From Verrucomicrobiota bacterium (GTDB lineage Bacteria > Verrucomicrobiota > Verrucomicrobiia > Opitutales > Opitutaceae): a stretch of 6,906 nucleotides of DNA. The notes under the pieces are model-generated. The model made no database searches and was not told where the DNA came from. It worked only from the letters and a program-made list of their open reading frames with translations. The stretch lies in contig RFJS01000459.1 in the NCBI GenBank assembly GCA_003694825.1, positions 1 through 6,906 of the forward strand, written 5' to 3'. Numbering within the stretch: position 1 is the stretch's first letter; every line of letters begins with the position of its first letter. A program made the translations under genes and the position numbers. Positions 1 to 5,468 of the stretch are shown here, in pieces.

Positions 1-815
1 CGACATTCTTCCTGCGCCTGCCGTTCCGTCGCGCGGTTGGCCGCGATGCCGTGCCCACCGTGGTCGCGGGCGACATCATGGTCGGCCGCAAAGCGCTGGT
101 CGTGGACGACCACGAGTTCAACCGCCAGATCATGACCGACCTGCTCGGCCGCATGGGAGCCACCGCGACGAGCGCCGCTGATATCGAATCGGCCAGGGAC
201 GCCTTCCTCAAGAACACGCCTGATGTGGTCTTCGTCGACTTCGAGCTGGCCGGCCAGGTCGGCGCTGATCTGGCGAAGTGGATACGAACGGAAGCGCCGA
301 CCGGGCGCGACGTGCCGATCGTGGCGACGACCGCGTTCGAGGTCGACGAAGTGCGCCGGCAGTGCGAAGAGGCAGGGATGGATGGCTTTCTGGCCAAGCC
401 TGTCACGCACGTGAAGATCGCGGAAATCATGTCGCGCATCGAAGCGATCCGTGCCGGTGACGCGCCGCCGACGCCATGGACCGCCACCGAAGACCATTCA
501 ATGGCCAGCTCGATCGACCTGCTCGCCGGCGGCGACCCCGAAAAGCGGGCAAAACTCCTGCGTTCCCCCTGGAAAGTGCTTCTGGAGGAGACGGCCCAGG
601 CGCTGCGGCACGCCAGGCGGGGCAATCTCACCGTATGCGGCAGCCACGCGCATCGGGCGGTCTCCGCCGCCGTGACACTCGATCTCCGTCCGATCGCCAC
701 GCTCGCGCGTGACCTCAACCTCGCCGCCAACGCGGGCGATCCGGAAAAGACCCTCGCGCTCGCCCGCAAGCTCCAGGAAGCCGTCCGCTCGGCCCATGAT
801 CAGGACACCGGGTAG
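1..815 (+). CDS. Hybrid sensor histidine kinase, C-terminal part (ATPase end, receiver, degenerate Hpt); 5' end outside window
   Basis: This is the tail of a hybrid histidine kinase. The frame is open from base 3, and its first residues, TFFLRLPF, match the last strand of a HATPase_c domain (the usual G-S-T-F-x-L-x-L-P ending). The GTG at 51 is therefore very unlikely to be the true start. Residue numbers below count from that GTG. A receiver domain spans about 13-132: acidic pair D19/D20, phospho-acceptor D63 (in VVFVDFEL), T93/T94 and K116 (in FLAKPV). After a Pro-rich linker, residues ~150-250 are helical and resemble a histidine phosphotransfer domain. H201 (in SHAHRAVSAA) fits the phosphorylatable His, but the usual H-x-L-K-G reads H-R-A-V-S, so the lysine is lost. 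Phosphate probably passes from the kinase core to D63 and possibly on to H201. The end overlaps the convergent response-regulator gene by 16 bp. Confidence 0.9.
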   Translation, partial: TFFLRLPFRRAVGRDAVPTVVAGDIMVGRKALVVDDHEFNRQIMTDLLGRMGATATSAADIESARDAFLKNTPDVVFVDFELAGQVGADLAKWIRTEAPTGRDVPIVATTAFEVDEVRRQCEEAGMDGFLAKPVTHVKIAEIMSRIEAIRAGDAPPTPWTATEDHSMASSIDLLAGGDPEKRAKLLRSPWKVLLEETAQALRHARRGNLTVCGSHAHRAVSAAVTLDLRPIATLARDLNLAANAGDPEKTLALARKLQEAVRSAHDQDTG

Positions 816-1459
816 ACGGCATTGCCCCCGGTGCGCCGCACAAAGCCCTTTTGCACCGCAAAGACCATCAGCTCCCGCGAAGTGTGCATGCCGAGCTTGC
901 GCATGATCTGCTTGCGGTGCCACTTGGCGGTGGCGACCGTCACCCCGAACGCCTCGGCCACCTGCTCATCCGACATGCCTGAACCAATCAACGTGAGCGC
1001 CTGGCACTCCCGCGGCGTGAGGTATTTCGGGAAAGCACGGGGATCTTCCCGCAAGGCGCGCCGCACGCGCATCACCGGCTCGGTAAAATAGTAGTTGCCG
1101 CCGCATACCGTGTCGATCGCGGCCCGGAGCGTCTCGACACTCTGCTCCGACTTGTCGATGAAACCATTCATCGACGACTCCATGATCCGGTGGACCATGT
1201 ATTCATCGCAATAGGCGGACATGCCGAGGATCAGCGGCGGGTCCTCGAGGCGGCAGGCTTTCTCGGCAATGGCGAACCCATCGGTATCCGGGAGATCGAT
1301 ATCGAGAATCAGCAGATCAAAGGATTCCTTCGTCAATGCATCGAGCGCTTCGGCCCCCGTCCCGACAGCCATGATATTTTCATAGCCAAAGTCACTCTCG
1401 AGAACCTTCGCCAGAAGGTCTCTGAACATCCCCTGGTCCTCCACAATCAGCGCACGCAC
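800..1459 (-). CDS. Response regulator: receiver domain plus LuxR-type helix-turn-helix
   Basis: A 219-residue NarL/FixJ-type regulator. The receiver (~1-120) carries E7/D8, phospho-acceptor D53 (in LLILDIDLPD), S81 (in LGMSAY) and K103 (in GFIDKS). The LuxR-type HTH (~146-210) begins YLTPRECQAL and contains the DNA-recognition stretch VTVATAKWHRKQIMRKLG. It should bind DNA as a dimer when phosphorylated. The convergent hybrid kinase is an obvious candidate partner, though that rests on adjacency only. I chose GTG at 1459 because the receiver beta-1 strand (VRALIVED) begins there. No Shine-Dalgarno precedes it; an in-frame TTG at 1495 is the alternative. The frame stays open up to 1744, but that extension runs into the tRNA and reads as Arg/Gly-rich non-coding sequence. 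Confidence 0.92.
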   Translation of the reverse strand: MRALIVEDQGMFRDLLAKVLESDFGYENIMAVGTGAEALDALTKESFDLLILDIDLPDTDGFAIAEKACRLEDPPLILGMSAYCDEYMVHRIMESSMNGFIDKSEQSVETLRAAIDTVCGGNYYFTEPVMRVRRALREDPRAFPKYLTPRECQALTLIGSGMSDEQVAEAFGVTVATAKWHRKQIMRKLGMHTSRELMVFAVQKGFVRRTGGNAVYPVS

Positions 1460-1466
1460 GGAGAGA

Positions 1467-1495
1467 AATTTGCAGAGGCAAAGCCGCGAGCGCAA
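1467..1495 (-). promoter_or_regulatory. Possible promoter of the response regulator, predicting a leaderless mRNA
   Basis: On the minus strand TTGCGC (1495-1490) and CAAATT (1472-1467) are separated by 17 bases. The expected transcription start, about 8 bases past the -10 box, falls on the GTG start codon at 1459. This would explain the absent Shine-Dalgarno. The boxes are imperfect, so this is only a candidate. Confidence 0.3.
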
Positions 1496-1685
1496 CCACC
1501 GATCCGCCCCTTCGTGCGACGGAAGCCCGGCAGCGTCCCGGCCCCGAAGGCCATGCTGACCGACGGGTCGCACTCCATCTCGAACGCCTCGAGCCCTGCC
1601 CGGCCTGCGCCCGCGGCGCAGATCCATTCCCGGCGAAACCATGATGGGGCATCGTTCGCCTCGCGCCAGATTTTGGCGTAGCCCT

Positions 1686-1712
1686 AAAAAACACGCACCA
1701 CTCGCGGCTGTC
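1686..1712 (-). terminator. Weak possible terminator after tRNA-Leu
   Basis: Just downstream of the tRNA 3' CCA, the minus strand has a short GC-rich stretch followed by six T (1691-1686). Only a weak hairpin (CGC/GCG with a 7-base loop) can be drawn, so the T-tract is the main support. Confidence 0.25.
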
Positions 1713-1716
1713 TGGT

Positions 1717-1804
1717 TGGTGCCCGGGGTGGGGATCGAACCCACACTCCTTTAAGGGGAACCGGATTTTGAGTCCGGCGCGTCTGCCAATTCCGCCACCC
1801 GGGC
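1717..1804 (-). tRNA. tRNA-Leu, anticodon CAA (reads UUG)
   Basis: Read on the minus strand, the acceptor stem GCCCGGG (1804-1798) pairs with CCCGGGC (1727-1721), followed by discriminator A and an encoded CCA (1719-1717). The D-arm begins GGCGGAATTGGCAGACGC, typical of bacterial tRNA-Leu. The anticodon stem CCGGA/TCCGG encloses the loop CTCAAAA, giving anticodon CAA. A long variable arm (TTCCCCTTAAAGGAGT) marks a class II tRNA. The T-arm is GTGGG-TTCGATC-CCCAC. Every stem is fully paired, so the gene looks functional. Confidence 0.97.
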
Positions 1805-1852
1805 CCGGAATCGATACGGCCAAAGCAACCCTTCGAAGGGCTCTGAGAAAAG

Positions 1853-1882
1853 GATAAAATGGACCCGGCGGACGACGGTGAA
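1853..1882 (-). promoter_or_regulatory. Candidate promoter of tRNA-Leu
   Basis: Minus-strand TTCACC (1882-1877) and TTTATC (1858-1853) are 18 bases apart, with a run of seven T just upstream. Transcription would start around 1846 and leave a ~42-base 5' leader containing a perfect 12-bp palindrome (CCCTTCGAAGGG, 1829-1840). Both boxes deviate from consensus. Confidence 0.25.
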
Positions 1883-1899
1883 AAAAACTTTCCGGAATT

Positions 1900-1929
1900 T
1901 TGAACGCTCCCGATTGGAGAGCGTCTATC
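1900..1929 (+). promoter_or_regulatory. Candidate promoter of unit A
   Basis: TTGAAC (1900-1905), 18 bases, then TCTATC (1924-1929), with an A-tract upstream (1880-1887) that could act as an UP element. The same boxes and spacing occur in unit B. The -35 box and UP-like tract are good; the -10 box is poor. Confidence 0.35.
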
Positions 1930-1935
1930 TCGTCG

Positions 1936-2028
1936 CGCTAGATGTTTAGGGTTTTGTTCTAGTTAGCGTTCTGGTTTGTAGTTTGATAAGTCGGAAAAGG
2001 CACCGTGGAGACACGGTGCCTTTTCTGT
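1936..2028 (+). ncRNA. Candidate small RNA A (~90 nt) ending in an intrinsic terminator
   Basis: If the candidate promoter works, transcription from about 1936 to the terminator at 1992-2027 gives an RNA of roughly 90 nt with no open reading frame of note. The most conserved part, shared with unit B, is the 3' half including TAGTTTGATAAGTCGGAA just before the hairpin. I recognise no known RNA family. It could also be a leader, or simply a repeated terminator element. Confidence 0.35.
1992..2027 (+). terminator. Strong intrinsic terminator of unit A
   Basis: AAAAGGCACCGTG (1995-2007) pairs perfectly with CACGGTGCCTTTT (2012-2024) around a GAGA loop (a GNRA tetraloop). Three further pairs, one of them G-U, extend the stem to 16 bp (1992-2027). 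The arm ends in TTTTCTGTT. The core is symmetric, so it could also stop minus-strand transcription. Confidence 0.85.
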
Positions 2029-2240
2029 TGCCCGGCGATCGGCTTCGCACCGCCCCCGGTTGCGGCGCCGGCTCGGACCGCCCAGGCGGATCGGCGGCAT
2101 CGCGATGGCGCCACGACGCCGGCACACGAAGGCCGAGCCCCGCCGCGCCCGCCGTGGGTCGGCGCGCGCCCGATTCCCCGGTTCAACCCGTCGCGGGCCG
2201 ACGTTCTTCTCTTTGCGCGGAACGCGGCCGATCCGCCAAA

Positions 2241-2260
2241 GGGCGCCACCGGGCGCCACC
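2241..2260. repeat. Two perfect tandem copies of a 10-bp unit
   Basis: GGGCGCCACC occurs twice back to back in the GC-rich spacer just before unit B. It is short and of unknown significance; slippage is a sufficient explanation. Confidence 0.6.
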
Positions 2261-2284
2261 GCGGAAAACTTTTTTCCAGAAAAG

Positions 2285-2314
2285 TTGAACGCAATTGAGC
2301 CGCCCTCGTCTTTC
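2285..2314 (+). promoter_or_regulatory. Candidate promoter of unit B
   Basis: TTGAAC (2285-2290), 18 bases, then TCTTTC (2309-2314), with the A/T-rich inverted repeat upstream. An alternative -10 is TTTAAT (2328-2333). It may drive a small RNA, rsmE, or both, because no other promoter is evident before rsmE. Confidence 0.3.
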
Positions 2315-2410
2315 TCGTCGGGGTTAGTTTAATTCATAGACAGTTCTCTATCTGGTTCGTAGTTTGATAAGTCGGAAGGGGCACCGTGCGCAGCGCGGTG
2401 CCTTTTCTGT
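2315..2410 (+). ncRNA. Candidate small RNA or attenuator leader B
   Basis: A transcript from about 2321 to the hairpin would be ~90 nt, parallel to candidate A and conserved in its 3' half. Because rsmE begins 40 bases past the hairpin, this could instead be a leader that terminates or reads through. No family recognised. Confidence 0.3.
2373..2409 (+). terminator. Intrinsic terminator of unit B
   Basis: GGCACCG (2380-2386) pairs with CGGTGCC (2396-2402). Further pairs on both sides give a 16-bp stem around a 5-base loop, followed by TTTTCTGTT. Compared with unit A, two A-U pairs became G-U (2378-2379 with 2403-2404). These still pair in plus-strand RNA but would be C/A mismatches in minus-strand RNA, so the functional transcript is probably the plus strand. 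Confidence 0.8.
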
Positions 2411-2448
2411 TGCCAGCGCGCCTCACGCCCGGTTTTGCCAGAGGGCCT

Positions 2449-3213
2449 ATGCCCGACCTGCGCAGCTATTGTCGTCCTCCGGAGGTGGAGCCCGCGGAGA
2501 TCCGCCTCGATCGCGAAGAATCGCACCACCTCGTGGCGGTCAACCGAGCCCGCGAGGGCGACACCGTCGTCGCCTTCGATGGTCTTGGGAGGGAATGGGT
2601 CTGCGAGTGTGTGGCCGCCGACAAGCGCGAGGCCGTGCTCAAGGTGCGCTTCGCCCAGAAGGCCCGTCCGCTGCCCTACCGGATCACGCTCGCTCAGGCC
2701 GTGCCCAAGGGGCGCTACATGGACGCGATCATCCGCAAGGCCACTGAGATCGGCGCCGCCGCCATCGTGCCACTGCTGAGCGAACGAACGGTCGTGCGGG
2801 TCGACGACGAAGAGGCCGGGAAGAAAAAGGAAAAATGGGTGACCGCGACGATCGAGGCCGCCAAGCAATGCGGAAACCCCTGGCTGCCCGAAATCGCCGA
2901 ACCCGTTTCGGTCGAAACCTTCGTCGAGCGGCAGTCGGGGAACTACGACCTGAAACTGATCGCCAGCCTTCAGCCGGGCGCCCAGTCCTTGCGCGAGGTG
3001 CTGACCCGCTTCCGCAACGAACAGAAACGGGAGCCGGCAAACGTCGCCTGGATGATCGGCCCCGAGGGTGATTTCACGACCGCGGAGATGGCTGCCGCGC
3101 GCAACCACGGCTTCGAACCGATCTCGCTCGGCCCACTCGTGCTGCGCTGTGAGACCGCGGCCGTCTGCGCCCTGAGCGTGCTCAGCTACGAGCTGCAGAA
3201 CGCCACCGCTTGA
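2449..3213 (+). CDS. rsmE: 16S rRNA (uracil(1498)-N3)-methyltransferase RsmE
   Basis: A SPOUT-class methyltransferase that uses S-adenosylmethionine to make m3U1498 in the decoding region of 16S rRNA, in the cytoplasm. 254 residues, close to the ~243 of E. coli RsmE. The N-terminal ~75 residues form the PUA-like RNA-binding domain (including EESHHLVAVNRAREGD). The SPOUT domain follows, with KGRYMDAIIRKATEIG, IEAAKQCG, the knot motif IGPEGDF (G204-P205-E206-G207) and LGPLVLRCETA (E235-T236-A237). The usual GPEGG reads GPEGD here. I chose ATG 2449 because PDLRSY is a family-like N-terminus, GAGGG lies just upstream (3-base gap), and the in-frame extension to 2386 would run through the unit B terminator. 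A DUF393 gene follows after 31 bp and is probably co-transcribed. Confidence 0.95.
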   Translation: MPDLRSYCRPPEVEPAEIRLDREESHHLVAVNRAREGDTVVAFDGLGREWVCECVAADKREAVLKVRFAQKARPLPYRITLAQAVPKGRYMDAIIRKATEIGAAAIVPLLSERTVVRVDDEEAGKKKEKWVTATIEAAKQCGNPWLPEIAEPVSVETFVERQSGNYDLKLIASLQPGAQSLREVLTRFRNEQKREPANVAWMIGPEGDFTTAEMAAARNHGFEPISLGPLVLRCETAAVCALSVLSYELQNATA

Positions 3214-3244
3214 AGTCGGCGACAACCGGAGCGAGGTTTCCGGC

Positions 3245-3727
3245 GTGGCCGAGCCCCCGCCAGACCCAGCCTTCGGTCAGCCGACCGCCTCCTCCACAGT
3301 CCCCGGAACGCAGGCCGCGCGTCCGGTCGTGCTCTTCGATGCCGACTGCCGCTTGTGCCGCGCGACCGTCGCTTTCCTGATCCGGCATGAACGCGCTCCA
3401 AATCTGATGTTCTGTCCGTTGCAGTCACCCGCGGCCCGGCAGATCGCAGGGGACGGCCCAAACACCGCCGCACCCGAGGGCACACTGATCCTGGCCGACT
3501 CCGGGCGGCTCCGCGTGCGCTCCGACGCCGTGCTGGAAGCCGCCCGCCATCTGCGCGCGCCCTGGCGATGGGTTCGCCTCACGGCTGTGTTGCCCCGGCG
3601 CTGGCGAGACCGGCTCTACGGCTGGATCGCGCGCAACCGGATGCGCTGGTTCGGCCGGCCGAGCGCCGATGACCGCCTCGACGCGCTGATCAAACGCTTC
3701 CCCGCGCGCTTTCTGCCGGACCGATGA
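3245..3727 (+). CDS. DCC-family (DUF393) thiol-disulfide oxidoreductase-like protein
   Basis: 160 residues. Residues ~27-140 match the DCC family: VVLFDADCRLC carries the name-giving D-x-D-C-x-x-C motif (C35, C38), followed by a thioredoxin-like pattern (FCPLQS, LRVRSDAVLEA) and the characteristic end (RLYGWIARNRMRWFG). The substrate is unknown for most of the family; a redox role is inferred from the Cys pair. About 25 Pro/Ala/Thr-rich residues precede the domain and do not look like a signal peptide. I chose GTG 3245 because GCGAGG lies 8 bases upstream. It sits 31 bp after rsmE on the same strand, so is likely in the same operon, and it converges on the fusion gene 70 bp away. Confidence 0.88.
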   Translation: MAEPPPDPAFGQPTASSTVPGTQAARPVVLFDADCRLCRATVAFLIRHERAPNLMFCPLQSPAARQIAGDGPNTAAPEGTLILADSGRLRVRSDAVLEAARHLRAPWRWVRLTAVLPRRWRDRLYGWIARNRMRWFGRPSADDRLDALIKRFPARFLPDR

Positions 3728-3731
3728 TCCC

Positions 3732-3752
3732 GGCGCGGCCGCCGACCGCGCC
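3732..3752. terminator. GC-rich hairpin between convergent genes; weak terminator candidate
   Basis: GGCGCGG (3732-3738) and CCGCGCC (3746-3752) form a perfect 7-bp stem with a 7-base loop in the 70-bp gap between two convergent genes. Neither strand has a T-tract after it, so it is not a classical intrinsic terminator. Confidence 0.3.
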
Positions 3753-3797
3753 GAAGCCGGCCGGCGAACACACGAGCGGGCTACGGTCCGCCAGACG

Positions 3798-5468
3798 CTA
3801 CCAGGTGAGCAACCCGCCCGCAAACGTCAGCCCCGCGCCAACCGAACAGAAGACGATGCGATCGCCGGCGTTGAAAATCCCCTCCTCGGCACCCCACCCG
3901 AGTGCCATCGAGACCGACGCCGCCGAGGTGTTGCCGTATTTGCCGATCGTGACGACGAATCTCTCGTAGGGGATGCCCACACGCTTGCTGACGGCCCGAA
4001 GAATCCGCTCGTTGGCCTGGTGCGGCACCACCCAGGAGACATCCTCCGGCCGCAGCCGGTGCCGCTGGAGCGTACCCTCGATGATGCGGCCAAAGGCCAT
4101 GACGGCCTGCTTGAAAACGGTCGGCCCGTCCATCTGCAGGTAGAACGGATCCGTGCCGCCCTGCTCGGTGGGGAGAGGCATCTTCGCGCCGCCACCGACC
4201 CGCTGGATGGCCTCGTAGTGGGCGGCGTCGCCGCTGAGGCTGAGGTGGTTGAGCCGGTGGCCGCCCTCATCGTCGGTCAGCACGGCGGCGCCGGCGCCGT
4301 CGCCAAAGAGAAAGGCGGTGGCAAAGTCGCGCGGGTTGGTGATGCGCGAGAGCAGCTCAGCGGTGACGACGATGAGTTTTTTCGCCGCGCCCGCCCGGAT
4401 GAGCGAGCGGCCGACTTCCAGAGCATAGAGCCAGCCGGAGCAGGCAGCGTTCAGATCGAAGGCGAAGGCATTGCGCAATCCGAGGTGTTTGGCGAGCGCG
4501 CTGGCGGCACTTGGCACCGGTTGATCCGGGATGAGTGTGGCCATGATGATGCCGTCGATCTCAGACAGTCCGACGCCTGACATCGCCAGAGCGTGATTGA
4601 CCGCGGTGGTGGCCAGGCTCGTCGCCGACTCACCCTCGGTGGCGTAGTAGCGCTGTCGGATGCCCGTGATCTTGACGATCTCCTCGTCGGTCTTGCCCGG
4701 AAAGGCTTTCAGGATCTCGGCGTTGGAGCGCACGTTGCGAGGCACCGCGTAGCCGATGCCGGCGACACAGACGGTTTCCTCGAGTTTGGGATCGAAACCG
4801 GCACTCACCGCAGGGCCGGACGCGGGCGCGGGATCCTCGGTCGACCGTTTCGGCGCGTTCGCGGCGAGGAAATGCTCGACGTCGTCGCCCGAGACACGTC
4901 CGCCGGGACCAGTGCCCTTGATCTGCGTGAGCGACGCCGGATCGTAGCCGGCCTCCCGGGCCAGCTTGATCGCCCGCGGCGTCCAGGCAAGGCGTGCCCC
5001 GGCTTCCGGCTTCACCGCCGGTGCAGGCGCGGGCGCGGGGGCAGGCGCGGGCTGCGGGGATGGAGTCGATGGAGACACCGGATCGGAAGGGCTCGCCGAC
5101 GGCGCCTTTGGTTCGACAGGCAGGCCGGCATCAGCGCGGGAAGAGGCCGAGACCGGCGACTTGACCGCCACACTCGGCGACACGTCCCCGCCCTTGACTT
5201 CGAGGTGTTTCAGGGACGGATCTTCGGTCTCGACGCGAAGAAACGGCGAATCGACCGGGACGACGTCACCCGGGCGACAAAAGATCCGCACGACTTCGCC
5301 ATCACACGGAGCCTCGAACTCGAACACGGACTTGTCGCTTTCGAATTCCGCGAGCTTGTCGCCTTTCGAGAAACGGGCCCCGGCGGCGATGTGCACGTCG
5401 AGCAACGTGAGCTCATTGACAGTGGCTCCCATCGAGGGAACCGGGATGTCGATCAAGTACCTGGACAT
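3798..5468 (-). CDS. Fusion protein: lipoyl domain + E1/E3-binding domain + ketoacyl-ACP synthase III
   Basis: 556 residues in three modules. Residues 1-82 are a lipoyl domain of 2-oxo-acid dehydrogenase E2 type, with lipoyl-lysine K46 in FESDKSVFEF. A Pro/Ala/Ser-rich swinging linker (~97-156) contains five Ala-Pro repeats. Residues ~159-202 are a peripheral-subunit-binding domain (TPRAIKLAREAGYD, then IKGTGPGGRVSGDDVEHFL). After a second linker, residues ~231-556 are a complete KASIII (FabH-like) with C343 in NAACSG, GDGAGA (389-394), H483 in VPHQAN and N513 in KYGNTS, the Cys-His-Asn triad. The E2 acyltransferase core (HHxxxDG) is absent. Inference: the protein docks E1/E3, is acylated on lipoate and passes the acyl group to the KASIII cysteine for condensation with malonyl-ACP. 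No E1 or E3 gene lies in the window. ATG 5468 starts the lipoyl domain; no Shine-Dalgarno is visible. Confidence 0.93.
   Translation of the reverse strand: MSRYLIDIPVPSMGATVNELTLLDVHIAAGARFSKGDKLAEFESDKSVFEFEAPCDGEVVRIFCRPGDVVPVDSPFLRVETEDPSLKHLEVKGGDVSPSVAVKSPVSASSRADAGLPVEPKAPSASPSDPVSPSTPSPQPAPAPAPAPAPAVKPEAGARLAWTPRAIKLAREAGYDPASLTQIKGTGPGGRVSGDDVEHFLAANAPKRSTEDPAPASGPAVSAGFDPKLEETVCVAGIGYAVPRNVRSNAEILKAFPGKTDEEIVKITGIRQRYYATEGESATSLATTAVNHALAMSGVGLSEIDGIIMATLIPDQPVPSAASALAKHLGLRNAFAFDLNAACSGWLYALEVGRSLIRAGAAKKLIVVTAELLSRITNPRDFATAFLFGDGAGAAVLTDDEGGHRLNHLSLSGDAAHYEAIQRVGGGAKMPLPTEQGGTDPFYLQMDGPTVFKQAVMAFGRIIEGTLQRHRLRPEDVSWVVPHQANERILRAVSKRVGIPYERFVVTIGKYGNTSAASVSMALGWGAEEGIFNAGDRIVFCSVGAGLTFAGGLLTW

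Larger units (their letters stand above)
1881..2032 (+). repeat. Repeat unit A (A/T-rich block, TTGAAC box, conserved core, terminator)
   Basis: This segment recurs in diverged form at 2262-2414, about 381-385 bp away. Shared parts in order are: an A/T-rich block ending in TTGAACGC (1900-1907); after the same 18-base spacing from TTGAAC, TCTATCTCGTCG (1924-1935; unit B has T for A at one position); a variable middle; and a nearly identical 62-base block (1971-2032) containing GTAGTTTGATAAGTCGGAA and the terminator hairpin. Outside the hairpin loop, the last block differs from unit B at only three positions. Confidence 0.8.
2262..2414 (+). repeat. Repeat unit B, diverged copy of unit A, directly upstream of rsmE
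   Basis: The layout matches unit A: an A/T-rich block (here an inverted repeat, AACTTTT/AAAAGTT, 2267-2286), TTGAACGC (2285-2292), TCTTTCTCGTCG (2309-2320) at the same spacing, a variable middle about 4 bases shorter, and the conserved block 2352-2414. Its hairpin keeps pairing although the sequence has changed. It ends 34 bases before the rsmE start codon. Confidence 0.8.
1805..2448. other. 644-bp gene-free region holding two related repeat units
   Basis: No reading frame here looks like a protein gene; those that stay open are Arg/Pro/Gly-rich and run through hairpins and poly-A tracts. The region holds the tRNA-Leu promoter area (1805-1882), repeat unit A (1881-2032), a very GC-rich spacer (2033-2261) with a small tandem repeat, repeat unit B (2262-2414), and the short rsmE leader (2415-2448). 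Confidence 0.7.

Noticed and set aside
51..53. GTG as the start of a stand-alone receiver protein
   Set aside because: The frame is open upstream to the window edge and encodes the end of a HATPase domain, so the gene is a hybrid kinase cut by the window.
1829..1840. Perfect 12-bp palindrome CCCTTCGAAGGG upstream of tRNA-Leu
   Set aside because: It could be an operator or processing hairpin in the tRNA leader, but a single short palindrome in GC-rich DNA is weak evidence.
1859..1903. 14-codon plus-strand reading frame preceded by GAAAAGGA
   Set aside because: The Shine-Dalgarno-like sequence is good, but the frame is tiny, overlaps the likely tRNA promoter and the A-tract of unit A, and has no other support.
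2033..2261. Possible protein or RNA gene in the GC-rich spacer between the two repeats
   Set aside because: Several frames stay open only because of high GC content; residues are Arg/Pro/Ala-rich in every frame, and no tRNA-like or other RNA fold was found by eye.
2329..3225. Minus-strand open frame (298 codons) opposite rsmE
   Set aside because: Antisense to rsmE and running through the unit B terminator; His/Gly/Arg-rich with no domain.
5016..5052. Short GC-rich tandem repeats that could suggest a repeat array
   Set aside because: They encode the Ala-Pro repeats of the flexible linker in the fusion protein, which is normal for lipoyl-domain linkers.
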